Assembly (NCBI GenBank): GCA_963770485.1
Contig: CAVYPX010000012.1
Location: forward strand, 124,001-188,000
Source: CAVVEC01 sp963770485
Lineage (GTDB): Bacteria > Acidobacteriota > Terriglobia > Terriglobales > Acidobacteriaceae
Direction: 5' to 3'
DNA length: 64,000 nucleotides
Part shown: positions 17,309 through 26,689 of the stretch, piece by piece
How positions within the stretch are numbered: the first letter of the stretch is position 1
How the letters are laid out: each line of letters starts with the position of its first letter
The notes under the pieces: model-generated
What the model saw: the letters and a program-made list of their open reading frames with translations, nothing else
Database searches by the model: none
What the model was told of the DNA's origin: nothing
Translations under genes and position numbers: made by a program

Positions 17309-18888
17309 GTGAATAAATTTTTCCGCGTTGCACTGGTTCTGCTGGCCTCGAGCATCTTTGCGCTGAATGAGTCACGTTTACCCGGCTGCTCGATTCCTCC
17401 AAGGAACCGCAAAACTGGCTCACCTATTCGGGCGACTACGCCGGACATCGCTTCACCACGCTGGATCAGATCAACACCACCAATGCGCACTCACTCATCG
17501 CCAAATGGGTTTATCAGACCGGCGCCACCGGCAAGTTTGAAACGACGCCGCTGGTGGTGGACGGAATCCTTTACGGCACCGGCCCTGACGACCGCGCTTT
17601 CGCTCTGGATGCACGCACGGGGCGGCCGATTTGGCTGTACCAGCGTCAATTGCCGACGGATATCCGCCCATGTTGCGGCCGCATCAATCGCGGGCTTGCC
17701 ATCCTCGGCGACAAAGTTTTTCTCGGAACACTCGATGCCCACGTCATGGCCCTTGATGCCAAGACCGGAAATGTCATTTGGGACATTGCCGCCGTCGATT
17801 ACAAGCAAGGCTACAGTTTCACGCTCGCGCCGCTGGTGGTGAAGAACCTGGTCATTCTGGGTGTTTCCGGCGGCGAATATGGCATTCGCGGCTTCATTGA
17901 TGCCTACGACGCCGATACCGGCCAGCGCAAATGGCGGTTCTACACCGTGCCTGGACCCGGCGAGCCCGGCCACGGGACCTGGGAAGGCGATTCGTGGAAA
18001 ATCGGCGGGGCGCCTGCGTGGATCACGGGAACCTATGACCCCGCAACCAATCAGCTCTTCTGGCCTACGGGGAACCCTTCGCCCTCCAATCGCGGCCAGG
18101 GACGCGCCGGCGACAACCTTTACAGCAATACACTGCTCGCTCTGAATGCCGACACCGGAAAATTGAACTGGTTTTTTCAATTCACCAAACACGATGAACA
18201 CGATTGGGATTCGACTCAGGTTCCCGTGATGATCGATCAGGGCGACCGCCACCTGATCGCGCAGGCAAACCGCAATGGATTTTTCTATGTCTTGGACCGC
18301 ACCACAGGCAAACTGATTTCCGCGAATCCCTACGGCAAAATCACATGGAGCGATCGCAAGGACGCTGAGGGCCGCCCGGTTGCGAACACAGAGAGCGAAC
18401 CGACTGCCGAAGGCCGCCGCATATGTCCGGGCGCTCTCGGCACCACCAACTGGATGTCCCCAACGTTCGATTCACAAACCGGGCTCTTTTACGTAACTGC
18501 CCGCGAGGAATGCGACATTTTCAGCACCGCGCCCCAGCCCTACGAACCGGGTCACGCCTATTACGGCAGCGCGTATTTTCCGGCGGACGATACCGAGCCT
18601 TACTGGGGCGCTCTTCGCGCCATCGATCCCGCCAGTGGGCAGGTGAAGTGGGAATTCCGGCAGGTCTCGCCGTCGTGGTCCGGAGTTTTATCGACGGCCG
18701 GTGGACTTGTGTTCACCGGCGATGCGGAAGGCAATTTCATCGCCCTGGACGCGGCCTCCGGCAAACCCCTCTGGCACTTCCAGACCGGCGCTGCCGTCTA
18801 TGCTGCGCCGATGGCATTCGCCATCGCCGGAAACCAGTATGTCGCAATCGCCGCAGGAAGTTCGCTGTACACGTTCGGCCTTCCGTAG
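17309..18888 (+). pseudogene. PQQ-dependent alcohol dehydrogenase with apparent frameshift after the signal peptide
   Basis: From GTG 17309 the frame gives a clean signal peptide (NKFFRVALVLLASSIFAL). The mature PQQ propeller is in another frame, opening after a TGA at 17368: LLDSSKEPQNWLTYSGDYAGHRFTTLDQIN, then GNPSPSNRGQGRAGDNLYSNTLLALNADTG, W-motif propeller blades, and a C-terminal LWHFQTGAAVYAAPMAFAI. One base would need to be inserted near 17366-17371 to join them. This is either an inactivating mutation or a base error in the assembly. No ATG, GTG or TTG start exists in the propeller frame before 17548-17554, so an N-terminally shortened enzyme is unlikely. The function would be periplasmic oxidation of alcohols, with electrons passed to the preceding cytochrome c. 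Confidence 0.8.
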
Positions 18889-19057
18889 ATTCCGCGCCGC
18901 CGCAGGCATCCCCGCCCCTGCGGGTCTCACGATTTCTAGAACGGGTCTCATAAACCTGCGGCTCGCTGGCGTCTGACTGGTAGTATGGTCGGTCGCAAGA
19001 GAGCCCCCGTCGTCGACGGCAGCTTTCATGACGTGATGTTTGATCCAGGAGAAACCG

Positions 19058-19459
19058 ATGTCGGTCGCTTGGTACATCGTACTTGAGCGGAAGATCCCAG
19101 GGTTCGACCACAGTGTCAATGGCAAGGCTTTACGCCGTGCAGCCAAGGTTCTGGATGCTCTCGCAGAGGAAGCGGGTGCTCGACCCCTCATGGACTTCTT
19201 CAGTGCGTCTCCGGAGGAATTGGCTGGGTTTGCTGAAGACCAAGCGGTGGACCTCAAAGAGGAGGCCACCAAGTTGGCACCGGAGAAGTGGTTCTCTGCC
19301 AATGAGGGCCTTAAAACGGTGCGTGCCCTCGTGCGGGCAGTAGAAAATGGGAAAACAGAGCACGCCCAAGCAATTCTTGATGACCTGACGGAGTTCAGCA
19401 AGCTTCTGGAGGTTGCAGCAGCTAATGGAGTCGGCTGGCATTTAGCGATAGATTTTTGA
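19058..19459 (+). CDS. Conserved-looking protein of unknown function (possible IS passenger)
   Basis: A 133-residue acidic, mostly helical protein beginning SVAWYIVLERKIPGFDHSVNGKAL, with a long helix region EEAGARPLMDFFSASPEELAGFAEDQ and a C-terminal GVGWHLAIDF. ATG 19058 has AGGAGA eight bases upstream; a TTG at 19040 is less likely. No signal peptide or membrane segment. It converges with the transposase. I do not recognise a function. Confidence 0.7.
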   Translation: MSVAWYIVLERKIPGFDHSVNGKALRRAAKVLDALAEEAGARPLMDFFSASPEELAGFAEDQAVDLKEEATKLAPEKWFSANEGLKTVRALVRAVENGKTEHAQAILDDLTEFSKLLEVAAANGVGWHLAIDF

Positions 19460-19511
19460 TACGCTCGATTCCGGAGCACACGCTCTGCCGAAGAGCAAGG
19501 CAACTCCGAAC

Positions 19512-20249
19512 TTACACGTATTCGAGGAGTAGTTTGATACAGCCGAGCTGGACCAGGCCGAGGAAGTTTTCGATGTGGTACTCATAGCGAGTGACGAGTC
19601 TGCGAAACCAATGGAGCCACGCAAACAACCGCTCCACACGCCATCGCCTTCTGTAGCGCCGCAATTTTCGGCCGTCTTGCGTTTTCGTTCTTCGTTGCCT
19701 GCGATGTGGCGCGATTAGTTCGATACCGTATTCCTCTCTGAGCCTCTGGTCGAGCGAATCTGAGTCGTAGGCTTTGTCGCCGATGAGTCGGGCTGGGAGT
19801 TCTTCGAGAAAACTCCCGGCGAGCACTTCTTCAACAAGCTGGCTCTCGTGGGGTGAGGCACTTTGTACACTGACAGCGAGAGGAAGACTGTTATCAGCGG
19901 CGATAGCGACGATCTTTGTCCCCTTGCCACGGCGGGTCGGGCCGACTGCAAGGCCCCTTTTTTCGCGCTCGCGAACGTTGCATCCACAAAAGCTTCTTGC
20001 AGATCGAGTTTGCCTCGCCTGTGCAAACGCCTAGCCAGCAGACGCAGAGCCATTTCCAGCTTGCCGCTGCGCACCCACTGCTGAAAACGGCGATGACAAG
20101 TCTGGAACGCCGGATACTTCTCCGGCAGTTCGCAAGACAGCCCGAGCATCCTGCCACGGACGACCGCGACCATCGAGCCGTTGCTTCGGTCGCAAGATCG
20201 GTTCGATCAGTTTCCACTGGGCATCGTTGAGTTCCCATCGTCCGCGCAT
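19512..20249 (-). pseudogene. IS5-family transposase, disrupted
   Basis: Pieces of one DDE transposase lie in three frames. N-terminal: RWELNDAQWKLIEPILRP (from ATG 20249). Middle: ELPEKYPAFQTCHRRFQQW through the first catalytic Asp in EAFVDATFASAKKG. C-terminal: DKAYDSDSLDQRLREEYGIELIAPHRR and the catalytic Glu in RWRVERLFAWLHWFRRLV. Between the first two pieces about 13 residues expected for the family (the NG-LW-L-TGA-W stretch) are missing, which points to a deletion of about 40 bases near 20130. Between the second and third, the frame changes at an A6G4 run near 19965, a place where some IS5-group elements use programmed frameshifting. The deletion makes this copy inactive. Confidence 0.85.
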
Positions 20250-20321
20250 ACCTCCTTCTGCCTGTTCTCTTCCGCCCAGAGAATAGCTAATTGGGTTCAG
20301 CGACCATTTATGAGACCAGCT

Positions 20322-21752
20322 CTAGAACAAATTCCACAAAAACTGGTTGTACACATCGTGGTGATACTGCACTTCCGGAGCCTTCACAAACGTTCCCAGC
20401 AAGCGCGGGCAGCGATCGGCCGAGGCCTGCTTCAAATCGGCGTAGCGTGCCTTCACATCCTCGCCAAGAAGCTTCGTGGTCCACTCAGCTTTGCGGAAGT
20501 TCGCCAGCGCGTCATAGATGTTGTCCGGCAAATACCGCTGCGCCTGGCGCAGGTTCTTGATCTTTGCTGTCTCGCCATCAATCCCAGTCTTGAAGATGGA
20601 ATGCATAACCAGGTATGGGTTTGCATCCGGTGCGACCGAGCGAACTTCCACCCGCATGCTCTTTTCGTTGCCGATGGGGATACGGATCATCGACCCGCGA
20701 TCGACCGGCGACGCCTTGAGTTGGTTGGGCGCCTCGAAATGCGGATCCAGACGGCGATAGGCATTCACGCTGGCATTCAGCAGCAGGCAAATGTCATTGC
20801 CATGGGTGAGAATGCGGTCCACGAATTCCCAGCCCATCTTGCTGAGCTTCTCCTCGCCCTTCGCATCCCAGAAAAGATTCTTTCCTCCTTTACTGATGGA
20901 GACATTGGTGTGCATGCCGCTGCCGTTCACGCCCACCACCGGCTTGGGCAAGAAAGACGCCGTGCAACCCATCTTCGTAGCCACCTGCCGGCAAACCAGC
21001 TTGTAGAGCTGGATCTGGTCTGCCGCCGCCACCACTTCTCCATAACCGTAATTGATTTCGAATTGCGAGGGTGCAACCTCGGGATGATCTTTCTCGTTCT
21101 GGAAGCCCATGGCCCGCTGCACTTCCGCGGTGGTGTCAATGAAAGTGCGCAGCGGGTCGCTGGGCAGCGAGTGATAATATCCGCCGGTGTTGACGTACTC
21201 GAACTTCCCTGTTTCGTGGTAGCGTCGCTCGGCGTCCGGCCCTTGAAACAAGAAGCCTTCAATCTCGTTGGCCGCGTTCAGCGTGTAGCCGTGCTTTTTG
21301 TATAGTCCTTCGGCGTATCCCTTCAGGATGCCGCGAATGTCGGCACTGTACGGTGTGCCGCCCTTATCAATCACATCGCCGAAGACCAGCACCTTGCCCG
21401 GTCCGAACATATCGGCAGGGCCCCAATAGAAAGCAGCCCAATCGATGCCCAGCCGCAGATCGCTTTCCCGCTGGGCGGTAAATCCGCGAATCGAAGAACC
21501 ATCAAACGTGAGATTGTCCCAGCTCTTGATGAGGAACTTCTTGTCGTAATCGAGCATGTGCAGGCGGCCTTCCAGGTCGCTGAACAGCACGGTCACGGCC
21601 TTGATGCGCTTTTCGTCGCTCAGATACTTGAGCCGCTCTTCCTGAATCTTGTGGGAGGCGACCCGGTTCTTGCGTTGCTCTTTTGCGTTGAGGTTTAGTT
21701 CTTCCAGTTCATCGTATGAAAGCGCTAGAAAACATCTCAGTTCGTTTAACAT
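20322..21752 (-). CDS. glnA: Glutamine synthetase
   Basis: A 476-residue enzyme that makes glutamine from glutamate, ammonia and ATP in the cytoplasm. It shows the beta-grasp DGSSIRGF, the EIEGFLF metal-site Glu, the GFQNEKDHPEVAPSQFEINY region, NGSGMHTNVS with the active-site His, and the ATP/substrate segment RGSMIRIPIG. The ATG at 21752 follows AGGAGA. Length fits a GlnA-type enzyme; there is no clear adenylylation-loop NLYDLPPE-type motif. The gene's stop codon lies inside the right inverted repeat of the degenerate IS element. Confidence 0.92.
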   Translation of the reverse strand: MLNELRCFLALSYDELEELNLNAKEQRKNRVASHKIQEERLKYLSDEKRIKAVTVLFSDLEGRLHMLDYDKKFLIKSWDNLTFDGSSIRGFTAQRESDLRLGIDWAAFYWGPADMFGPGKVLVFGDVIDKGGTPYSADIRGILKGYAEGLYKKHGYTLNAANEIEGFLFQGPDAERRYHETGKFEYVNTGGYYHSLPSDPLRTFIDTTAEVQRAMGFQNEKDHPEVAPSQFEINYGYGEVVAAADQIQLYKLVCRQVATKMGCTASFLPKPVVGVNGSGMHTNVSISKGGKNLFWDAKGEEKLSKMGWEFVDRILTHGNDICLLLNASVNAYRRLDPHFEAPNQLKASPVDRGSMIRIPIGNEKSMRVEVRSVAPDANPYLVMHSIFKTGIDGETAKIKNLRQAQRYLPDNIYDALANFRKAEWTTKLLGEDVKARYADLKQASADRCPRLLGTFVKAPEVQYHHDVYNQFLWNLF

Positions 21753-22554
21753 GGATCTCCTAAAGTTTGTGCAAAGTCCGGTCCGGCGGCGAGATTCAGG
21801 GGATGGTCAGGAACCTGTTAGGGTATCGTGGAGTTCTGCTCCCAGCCAATCAAAAAAGATTATAGAGCGGATTAAACCAAGTTATTCCCCAGCTTCCCGT
21901 TGAAACTTGCCCGTCACCCGATCGAAAGCTGGACGTACGCCGCGCCCAGCGCGCCACATGCGGAACAACTGCCACCCGTTTGTTTCAGGAAACTAGTGGG
22001 CTCTGAAAGAATCGCTGTTGCGCATCATGGGCGACGGCGCAGCAGCACGTCCAGTGTGTGTTTGCGAACTAGATTCTTGGTTTGCGCGGTGGAATAGAGC
22101 CGTCACAATCCAGCTCCGAAAGCCCTGCCCTGAGCGAGTGTAGCGAGTCGAATGGGAGCGGCATAATTTAGCCCAAGGCGTAAGAGTCTGTGTGAGAACG
22201 AGAATTTCAGCCAGACCGCGGAAAAAACCCTCCGGGATTCTAGCTGCGAAGCAACGCAAGAATGCAGCCCACGGCGTAAGCCGTGGGACAAAGTGGGAAA
22301 ATAAACCAGACCCAGCGGGGCGAAAAAGTAGTTCTGACACAGACGCGTGGGCCCTGGTCTAGGTCGAAAGAAGACCGCTCCCCGCAGGGCGCGGCTGCTC
22401 TGGACAGCGTGTCCGGCCTCCCACACGGTGTCTTCCGCGCCACAGGTCGCTCACAGCGACTGTTTTGTAACCATCCTGAAATCAAGCAACACCGCGATGG
22501 TTGCCATCGTGCTTTAACCGCTCCTGACTGGCAAACCCAGCACAGGAGGCCAAT
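21753..22554. other. Intergenic region without a convincing gene
   Basis: About 800 bases between glnA and the next gene. It holds the glnA upstream region, a perfect hairpin CCCACGGC-GTAA-GCCGTGGG at 22268-22287 that belongs to a common short palindrome type, and a CCTGAGCGAGTGTAGCGAG block at 22127-22145. Short open frames here have no recognisable sequence. Confidence 0.6.
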
Positions 22555-23688
22555 ATGGCGCAGTTCACACAGCTCAACCTATCCGCAAATCCCGAGAAGA
22601 AACCTGAAAGCAATCGGGAGGGAAAGACATCGCAGACCAACTCGCGGACCGACCAACGTCCGCAACCGAAGGGAACAAAGTTTGGCGACAAGCAGAAAGC
22701 GGCAGCACTCGCCGGGTCGCTGATCGCATCGTCCCTGTTAGTAGTTTTCTTGTTGCAGACCAGCGGTTGCTCGAAAGGAACCGGTAGGTCAGATCAGGCC
22801 ACATCGAATCAGGCCACCTTGAATCAGACCAGCTCCAACCAGCAGGCTACGCAGGTTTCGACCGCGTCGAGCCTGCCGTCTACACCATCTATGGCCGCAA
22901 GCCCGGCGCCGGCGCAGAAGCTGGCCCAGAAAAAGTCGCGCCAACGGAAGCTGGCGGCTTCCACTTACACCAATCCTGCCTATGGAATCTCCTTCCGCTA
23001 TCCGAAATATGACAGCCTGAAGGAAGGCGACAAAGCGAACCTGCAGTGGGACGGCCTGGGGCCGGTGGAAATGAATTTTGTTCAGCCCGGCGGAACGACG
23101 GTCACCGCGGTCGAACTGCCCCACCGCTTGTACCAGGGCACAGATTTCTCTACCGCGTTTTTCAATGTCAGCGTGAACCCCAAGCTGACGTCTGACCAAT
23201 GTGAGCAATTCATGTTCCCGGACGCAAGTGGCCCGGAAACTGGTCCCGTCGCATCGTCGAAGGTGAAAGTCGGAGCGACTGAGTTCAGCCAAATGGAAGG
23301 CCTCGGCGGAAAGGATACAGCGCAAGCTGATGCAAAGTACTACCATGTGTTCGAAAACGGTAACTGCTACGAATTCGTCCTGGGTCTCGAAACCGCGTCA
23401 GATGACACGGCGACTGACACCAAGGCGGACATCAAGCCCGTCGACCGCAACGAAGTGTTTCGCAAGTTGAATTGGATCCTCTCCACCGTGAAGATCGACC
23501 CGGTGGCCGCTCCAAAAGAAGCGGTCTCCGAAACGGCTACTACGGAACAGACCGTCCCCGAGAAGGTAGTTTCGGAAAAGGCTGCCGCTGAAAAAGCGGT
23601 CCCCGAGAAAGCTACGACCGAACAAACCGTTCCTGCCGTCGCCGCGGATGGGTCCAGTGTGCCGACGGATAAAAGCAACCAACAGTAA
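22555..23688 (+). CDS. Membrane-anchored protein with low-complexity regions, unknown function
   Basis: A 377-residue protein. Residues 1-46 are polar and basic, then a single hydrophobic segment (AAALAGSLIASSLLVVFLLQTSGC, about 48-71) ending in a Cys that might be lipidated or simply periplasmic. A Ser/Gln/Thr repeat (QATSNQATLNQTSSNQ) follows, then a folded region of about 170 residues starting TYTNPAYGISFRYPKYDSLKEG, which resembles PsbP-like or other lipoprotein ligand domains. The C-terminus is a degenerate repeat of TTEQTVPEKVVSEKAAAEKAVPEK. ATG 22555 has CAGGAGG upstream. Confidence 0.75.
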   Translation: MAQFTQLNLSANPEKKPESNREGKTSQTNSRTDQRPQPKGTKFGDKQKAAALAGSLIASSLLVVFLLQTSGCSKGTGRSDQATSNQATLNQTSSNQQATQVSTASSLPSTPSMAASPAPAQKLAQKKSRQRKLAASTYTNPAYGISFRYPKYDSLKEGDKANLQWDGLGPVEMNFVQPGGTTVTAVELPHRLYQGTDFSTAFFNVSVNPKLTSDQCEQFMFPDASGPETGPVASSKVKVGATEFSQMEGLGGKDTAQADAKYYHVFENGNCYEFVLGLETASDDTATDTKADIKPVDRNEVFRKLNWILSTVKIDPVAAPKEAVSETATTEQTVPEKVVSEKAAAEKAVPEKATTEQTVPAVAADGSSVPTDKSNQQ

Positions 23689-23694
23689 AACCCT

Positions 23695-23731
23695 AAAGGC
23701 CACGCTCATCTCCGAACGTGGCCTTTATTTA
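23695..23731 (+). terminator. Intrinsic terminator sharing arms with the rRNA operon terminator
   Basis: The stem is AAAGGCCACG / CGTGGCCTTT, followed by ATTTATG. The same arms and tail occur at the rRNA operon terminator (29924-29955) and at the 5S remnant near 27160. It ends the gene at 22555-23688. Confidence 0.8.
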
Positions 23732-23930
23732 TGTTCGATACCACACGTGAGGCGCGGGCGCCCTCGCCCGCGAAGAACTAATTGGGTGCCCCACGTCTCG
23801 CGGTTTTCGAAACGACGGAAGGGCGCGGAGCGCAGCACAGTTGAAGCATCCCTCGTCAAGAGGCGTTGTAGCAGCCCGAAACTTCCTCAGCCCGCGCTCC
23901 AAACGCGAAACGCGGGGCCCCCGGCCGAAA

Positions 23931-24353
23931 TCATTTGACCGGAGCCGCCGGTTCAGCCACCGGGGAAGGTGGCGCGGCTTGCAGCTTGGCCAGAGATTCA
24001 TCCACCCGCTTCTTGAAGTCACTCCGGTCGCTGTGCTCAATCCCGCTCCAGTTCGACACCACTTGCATCTCACAAACTGCGCCCTGCGGTACCAGGGTCA
24101 CCTTGTTGGTCCGCTGCAAGATCGCTCCCGAAATCGTGACGTGCGCCGCATGCTTCACATCGTAGTCAGCATGCATTGCGTTGTCGTCAATCTGTTTCAC
24201 CTCGTAGTTATTCTCCGGATTGCTAAGCGTGTCTTTGACCGCGGTCCACATTTCGTTACAAGAAACAGGATAGGTGCTCTTGTAGGTCTTGCCGAACGCC
24301 GGCAACGCAAAAGCAAGCGACAGCAAAGCCACAACCACGAACCTTGTCTTCAT
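23931..24353 (-). CDS. Periplasmic protein of unknown function
   Basis: A 140-residue protein with a signal peptide (KTRFVVVALLSLAFALPAFG). The mature part begins KTYKSTYPVSCNEMWTAVKDTLSN, with one beta-alpha-beta-like core and two Cys, and ends in a Pro/Ala-rich tail (PPSPVAEPAAPVK). The form resembles small SRPBCC-like or lipoprotein-like periplasmic proteins. Downstream (23732-23930) there is only GC-rich repeat sequence. Confidence 0.72.
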   Translation of the reverse strand: MKTRFVVVALLSLAFALPAFGKTYKSTYPVSCNEMWTAVKDTLSNPENNYEVKQIDDNAMHADYDVKHAAHVTISGAILQRTNKVTLVPQGAVCEMQVVSNWSGIEHSDRSDFKKRVDESLAKLQAAPPSPVAEPAAPVK

Positions 24354-24534
24354 CTCAGCATGCCTCCTCGTACGGATCTGCCTCTCGGAATGTCAAACCT
24401 GAGAGGGAATCTCCGCCTCGACACAATTACAAGGATAGTCCGCGGAAATACTTTGTCAGTGCGCCATGTCACCTGGGCCGGTGACTAGCCCTCGGATCGT
24501 TCTTCTGGTCACCCGCTCGTGGAACCCATGCAGG

Positions 24535-25038
24535 TCATTCCGCTGCCAGTTTCAACCGATCCAGCCAGCGCCGATCCGTCACCTCCAGTTTTTTCGATGA
24601 GTAGAAGAGGGTGAGTAAGAAACCGTCCATCGATTCCTCGGTCTTTACAAGTGTTTGATCGTCAGACAGCCGCTCAAGCTTCCAGACGTGGATGGCTTTG
24701 GCCCAATGAGCCTTCCCCGTCCATGCAAATTGCTCATAGGGCTTGACCAGAGCTATCCGCGATTGGATGCGTGTGCCGCCGGTGGTCCATGAGAACGGGG
24801 TTCCGGCTTCGAGTGGTCCGGCGATTTTGCTCGCGGAAATGTCCGGCTGCCACTTCGGCCAGTTGGTCACGTCAGTCAGCAGGAGCCAGACTTTCTCAAC
24901 CGGGGCGTGAATGGTAATCTCCACGGAGGCCTTGACGGGGGCGTTCTCCCGAATCTTGCCGCTGCGCGCCAACTCATCATCCGAGATACCCGCCCCAAGA
25001 AAAAGAAGTATAAGAACCATGCCGCGGCAAATGTTCAT
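24535..25038 (-). CDS. SRPBCC (START-like) family protein with signal peptide
   Basis: A 167-residue protein. After a short hydrophobic N-terminus (CRGMVLILLFLGAGIS) it reads VKASVEITIHAPVEKVWLLLTDVTNWPKWQPDI, the usual opening of polyketide-cyclase/SRPBCC proteins, followed by GTPFSWTTGGTRIQSRI and a closing helix (LTLFYSSKKLEVTDRRWLDRLKLA). These folds bind hydrophobic ligands in a cavity. Role unknown. Confidence 0.82.
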   Translation of the reverse strand: MNICRGMVLILLFLGAGISDDELARSGKIRENAPVKASVEITIHAPVEKVWLLLTDVTNWPKWQPDISASKIAGPLEAGTPFSWTTGGTRIQSRIALVKPYEQFAWTGKAHWAKAIHVWKLERLSDDQTLVKTEESMDGFLLTLFYSSKKLEVTDRRWLDRLKLAAE

Positions 25039-25105
25039 AGACGACTCACCCTAGGTTCAAGGGTTAGTACGTCGCCGGCTGGTTGTGAGTTCGGAGAAAG
25101 ATTCC

Positions 25106-25876
25106 CTATCCCAGAATCACGCGCGTGATCCCCTGCCACCAGGAAGGATTGTGCCGCCACATGTAGACCGCCAGGCTTTGGCCCACGATCAATAACGGCA
25201 GCGCGTAGAGATACACCTTGTGGACGCGCCGATCGACCAGCAGGTCGCGCCCCATGCCGAGAAGAATTAGCACGTCCAGGCAGGGAAAGTAGAGATCGTG
25301 GTTGAACACGTAGTCAAAGCGGCCGAAGGCTGCGTCCATGAGCCCGCAGGTTGCGATGAAGATCAGGCGGCGATGCAGCTCTGGTTTCGTCCGCCAATAG
25401 ATGGCAAGCGCAATGAGCGCGCCAAAGGCGATCATGTCATAGAACGGGATGCTCAGAAAAGCGTCCACGCCGCTCTGATGGAGTTGAACCTTGTCAAAGC
25501 GGGTCATCATGATGGCCGTGGTAACGCCCAGAGGAACCATCACCGTAGCCAACCCGGCGCCAAACCAGCCAATGGCGCGATGCCAGCTGACTTTGTGTAT
25601 GCGCACCAGCGCAGACTGACAAATGAAGAAGATCACCCACCCGGCGAAACAGGCGCCATGAATCCATAGAATGAAGGGCCGCGGCACCTTCGCATGGAAA
25701 AGGTTGTCGTTGACCGTTCGCTTGAAGCCGTCAACCACAATCGCAGCCATCAGCAACGACATCGAGAAATAGAAATATTGATGCAAAATCCCGTTTCTCC
25801 CGGTCACGGACATCGGGCTCAACTTTTTCCCTGGGACCACGACAGACCGGACGCGTTCTGCGTTGACAGTGGACAT
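25106..25876 (-). CDS. Integral membrane protein, DUF2306-like
   Basis: A protein of about 256 residues with seven or so membrane segments, for example FYFSMSLLMAAIVVDGF, FILWIHGACFAGWVIFFICQ, AIGWFGAGLATVMVPLGV, SIPFYDMIAFGALIALAIY and VYLYALPLLIVGQSLAVYM. Conserved His residues sit at membrane edges (LWIHGACF, KVSWHRAIGWFG, PELHRRLIF), which resembles DUF2306-type proteins. The start is uncertain: I take ATG 25876; the frame is open to 26038 but that stretch is low-quality protein and overlaps a repeat fragment and the vapB promoter. Confidence 0.75.
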   Translation of the reverse strand: MSTVNAERVRSVVVPGKKLSPMSVTGRNGILHQYFYFSMSLLMAAIVVDGFKRTVNDNLFHAKVPRPFILWIHGACFAGWVIFFICQSALVRIHKVSWHRAIGWFGAGLATVMVPLGVTTAIMMTRFDKVQLHQSGVDAFLSIPFYDMIAFGALIALAIYWRTKPELHRRLIFIATCGLMDAAFGRFDYVFNHDLYFPCLDVLILLGMGRDLLVDRRVHKVYLYALPLLIVGQSLAVYMWRHNPSWWQGITRVILG

Positions 25877-25961
25877 TGAAGGTGAGCCGGGGCTTCGATT
25901 CTGTTTGCCCGGCCTACGAGAGGATACACGCCGAGCGCCCTGCCCGCCATCTTTTTCGGAC

Positions 25962-25979
25962 ACGGGTAGTGGCTCAGTT
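25962..25979. repeat. Half copy of palindromic element family 1
   Basis: CACGGGTAGTGGCTCAGTT matches the left end and left flank of the element at 4701. No right end follows, so it is a fragment. Confidence 0.55.
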
Positions 25980-26028
25980 GCCGGAGTCATTTGACCGTTT
26001 TGTCCCGTAAATATGGTAATATGGGAGC

Positions 26029-26274
26029 GTGAAAACAACCTTGGAGATCCCCGATCTTTTGTTCCGCCGCGCCAAGTCGGCGGCCGCCGAACGCGGGATC
26101 CCTCTGCGCCAGTTGGTCACCGAGGCTGTTCAGGAAAAATTGAAAACTACCTCCCAGGAAAAGCCTTGGATGAAACATCTGGGAAAGCTCAAACATCTCC
26201 ATAAGGAAAGAAAGCAAGTCGAGAAGCGCGTTGCAGAGGCCTTCGAGCAAATCGACCCGGAAGTCTGGCAATGA
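26029..26274 (+). CDS. VapB-type antitoxin
   Basis: An 81-residue protein: N-terminal ribbon-helix-helix (KTTLEIPDLLFRRAKSAAAERGIPLRQLVTEAVQEKL), then a basic linker and C-terminal toxin-binding tail. GTG start at 26029 with GGGAG close by. A -35-like TTGACC at 25991 and AT-rich ATATGG direct repeats at 26011-26024 precede it and may form the promoter and operator. It is paired with the downstream PIN toxin. Confidence 0.85.
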   Translation: MKTTLEIPDLLFRRAKSAAAERGIPLRQLVTEAVQEKLKTTSQEKPWMKHLGKLKHLHKERKQVEKRVAEAFEQIDPEVWQ

Positions 26275-26311
26275 TTCTCTGGAAATGATTCTCTGGAAAT
26301 GATCTTCTGAA
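26271..26311 (+). repeat. 14-base tandem repeat between vapB and vapC
   Basis: ATGATTCTCTGGAA occurs twice exactly (26271-26284, 26285-26298), followed by ATGATCTTCTGAA and then the vapC start ATGATCGTCGAT. The first unit includes the vapB stop TGA. Every unit starts with an ATG. Confidence 0.8.
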
Positions 26312-26689
26312 ATGATCGTCGATACCAATGCCCTGTCCGCCGCGGCCGACGATGATCCGGCAGTCATTGCCCTTCTGGCTCGCGCCGATCAGGTGGCGAT
26401 TCCGGTGATTGTGCTGGGGGAGTATCGCTACGGCATCGCACCGTCGCGGAACCGGGCCAGCTACGCAAACTGGTTGAAGGGCCTGCTGCAGGACTGCCTG
26501 GTGCTGGACATCTATGAGCCGACCACGCAGTATTACGCGGAAATCACGCTCGAATTGAAGCAAAAAGGCAAGCCGATTCCAACCAACGATGTCTGGATCG
26601 CAGCTCTTTGCCGCCAGCACGGGCTTCCGTTACTGAGCCGCGATCGCCATTTCGATCTGGTAGCAGGAACCAAGCGGATCGGTTGGTAA
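26312..26689 (+). CDS. VapC-type PIN-domain toxin ribonuclease
   Basis: A 125-residue PIN protein. The acidic metal site is complete: D4 in MIVDTNAL, E37 in VLGEYRYG, the Asp in PTNDVWIAA and the Asp in LLSRDRHF. VapC toxins cleave RNA, often tRNA, unless held by VapB. The gene follows vapB by 37 bases of tandem repeat; its ribosome site is poor, which would keep toxin below antitoxin. Confidence 0.9.
   Translation: MIVDTNALSAAADDDPAVIALLARADQVAIPVIVLGEYRYGIAPSRNRASYANWLKGLLQDCLVLDIYEPTTQYYAEITLELKQKGKPIPTNDVWIAALCRQHGLPLLSRDRHFDLVAGTKRIGW

Larger units (their letters stand above)
18934..20327. mobile_element. Degenerate IS5-family-like element with inverted ends and a passenger gene
   Basis: GGTCTCATAAA at 18944-18954 and its exact reverse complement TTTATGAGACC at 20307-20317 bound the element; with the flanking TTCTAGA-type bases 19 of 21 positions pair. 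The right part holds a broken transposase. No matching end is found near the transposase C-terminus around 19500, so the left end that fits is at 18944, which would enclose the gene at 19058-19459. The right end touches the glnA stop codon (20322-20324). The left end could instead belong to a second, deleted copy. Confidence 0.55.

Noticed and set aside
20322..21752. Long open frame on the + strand opposite glnA (20181-21305)
   Set aside because: It mirrors the codon pattern of glnA, has no recognisable domain and no ribosome site; it is an antisense shadow.
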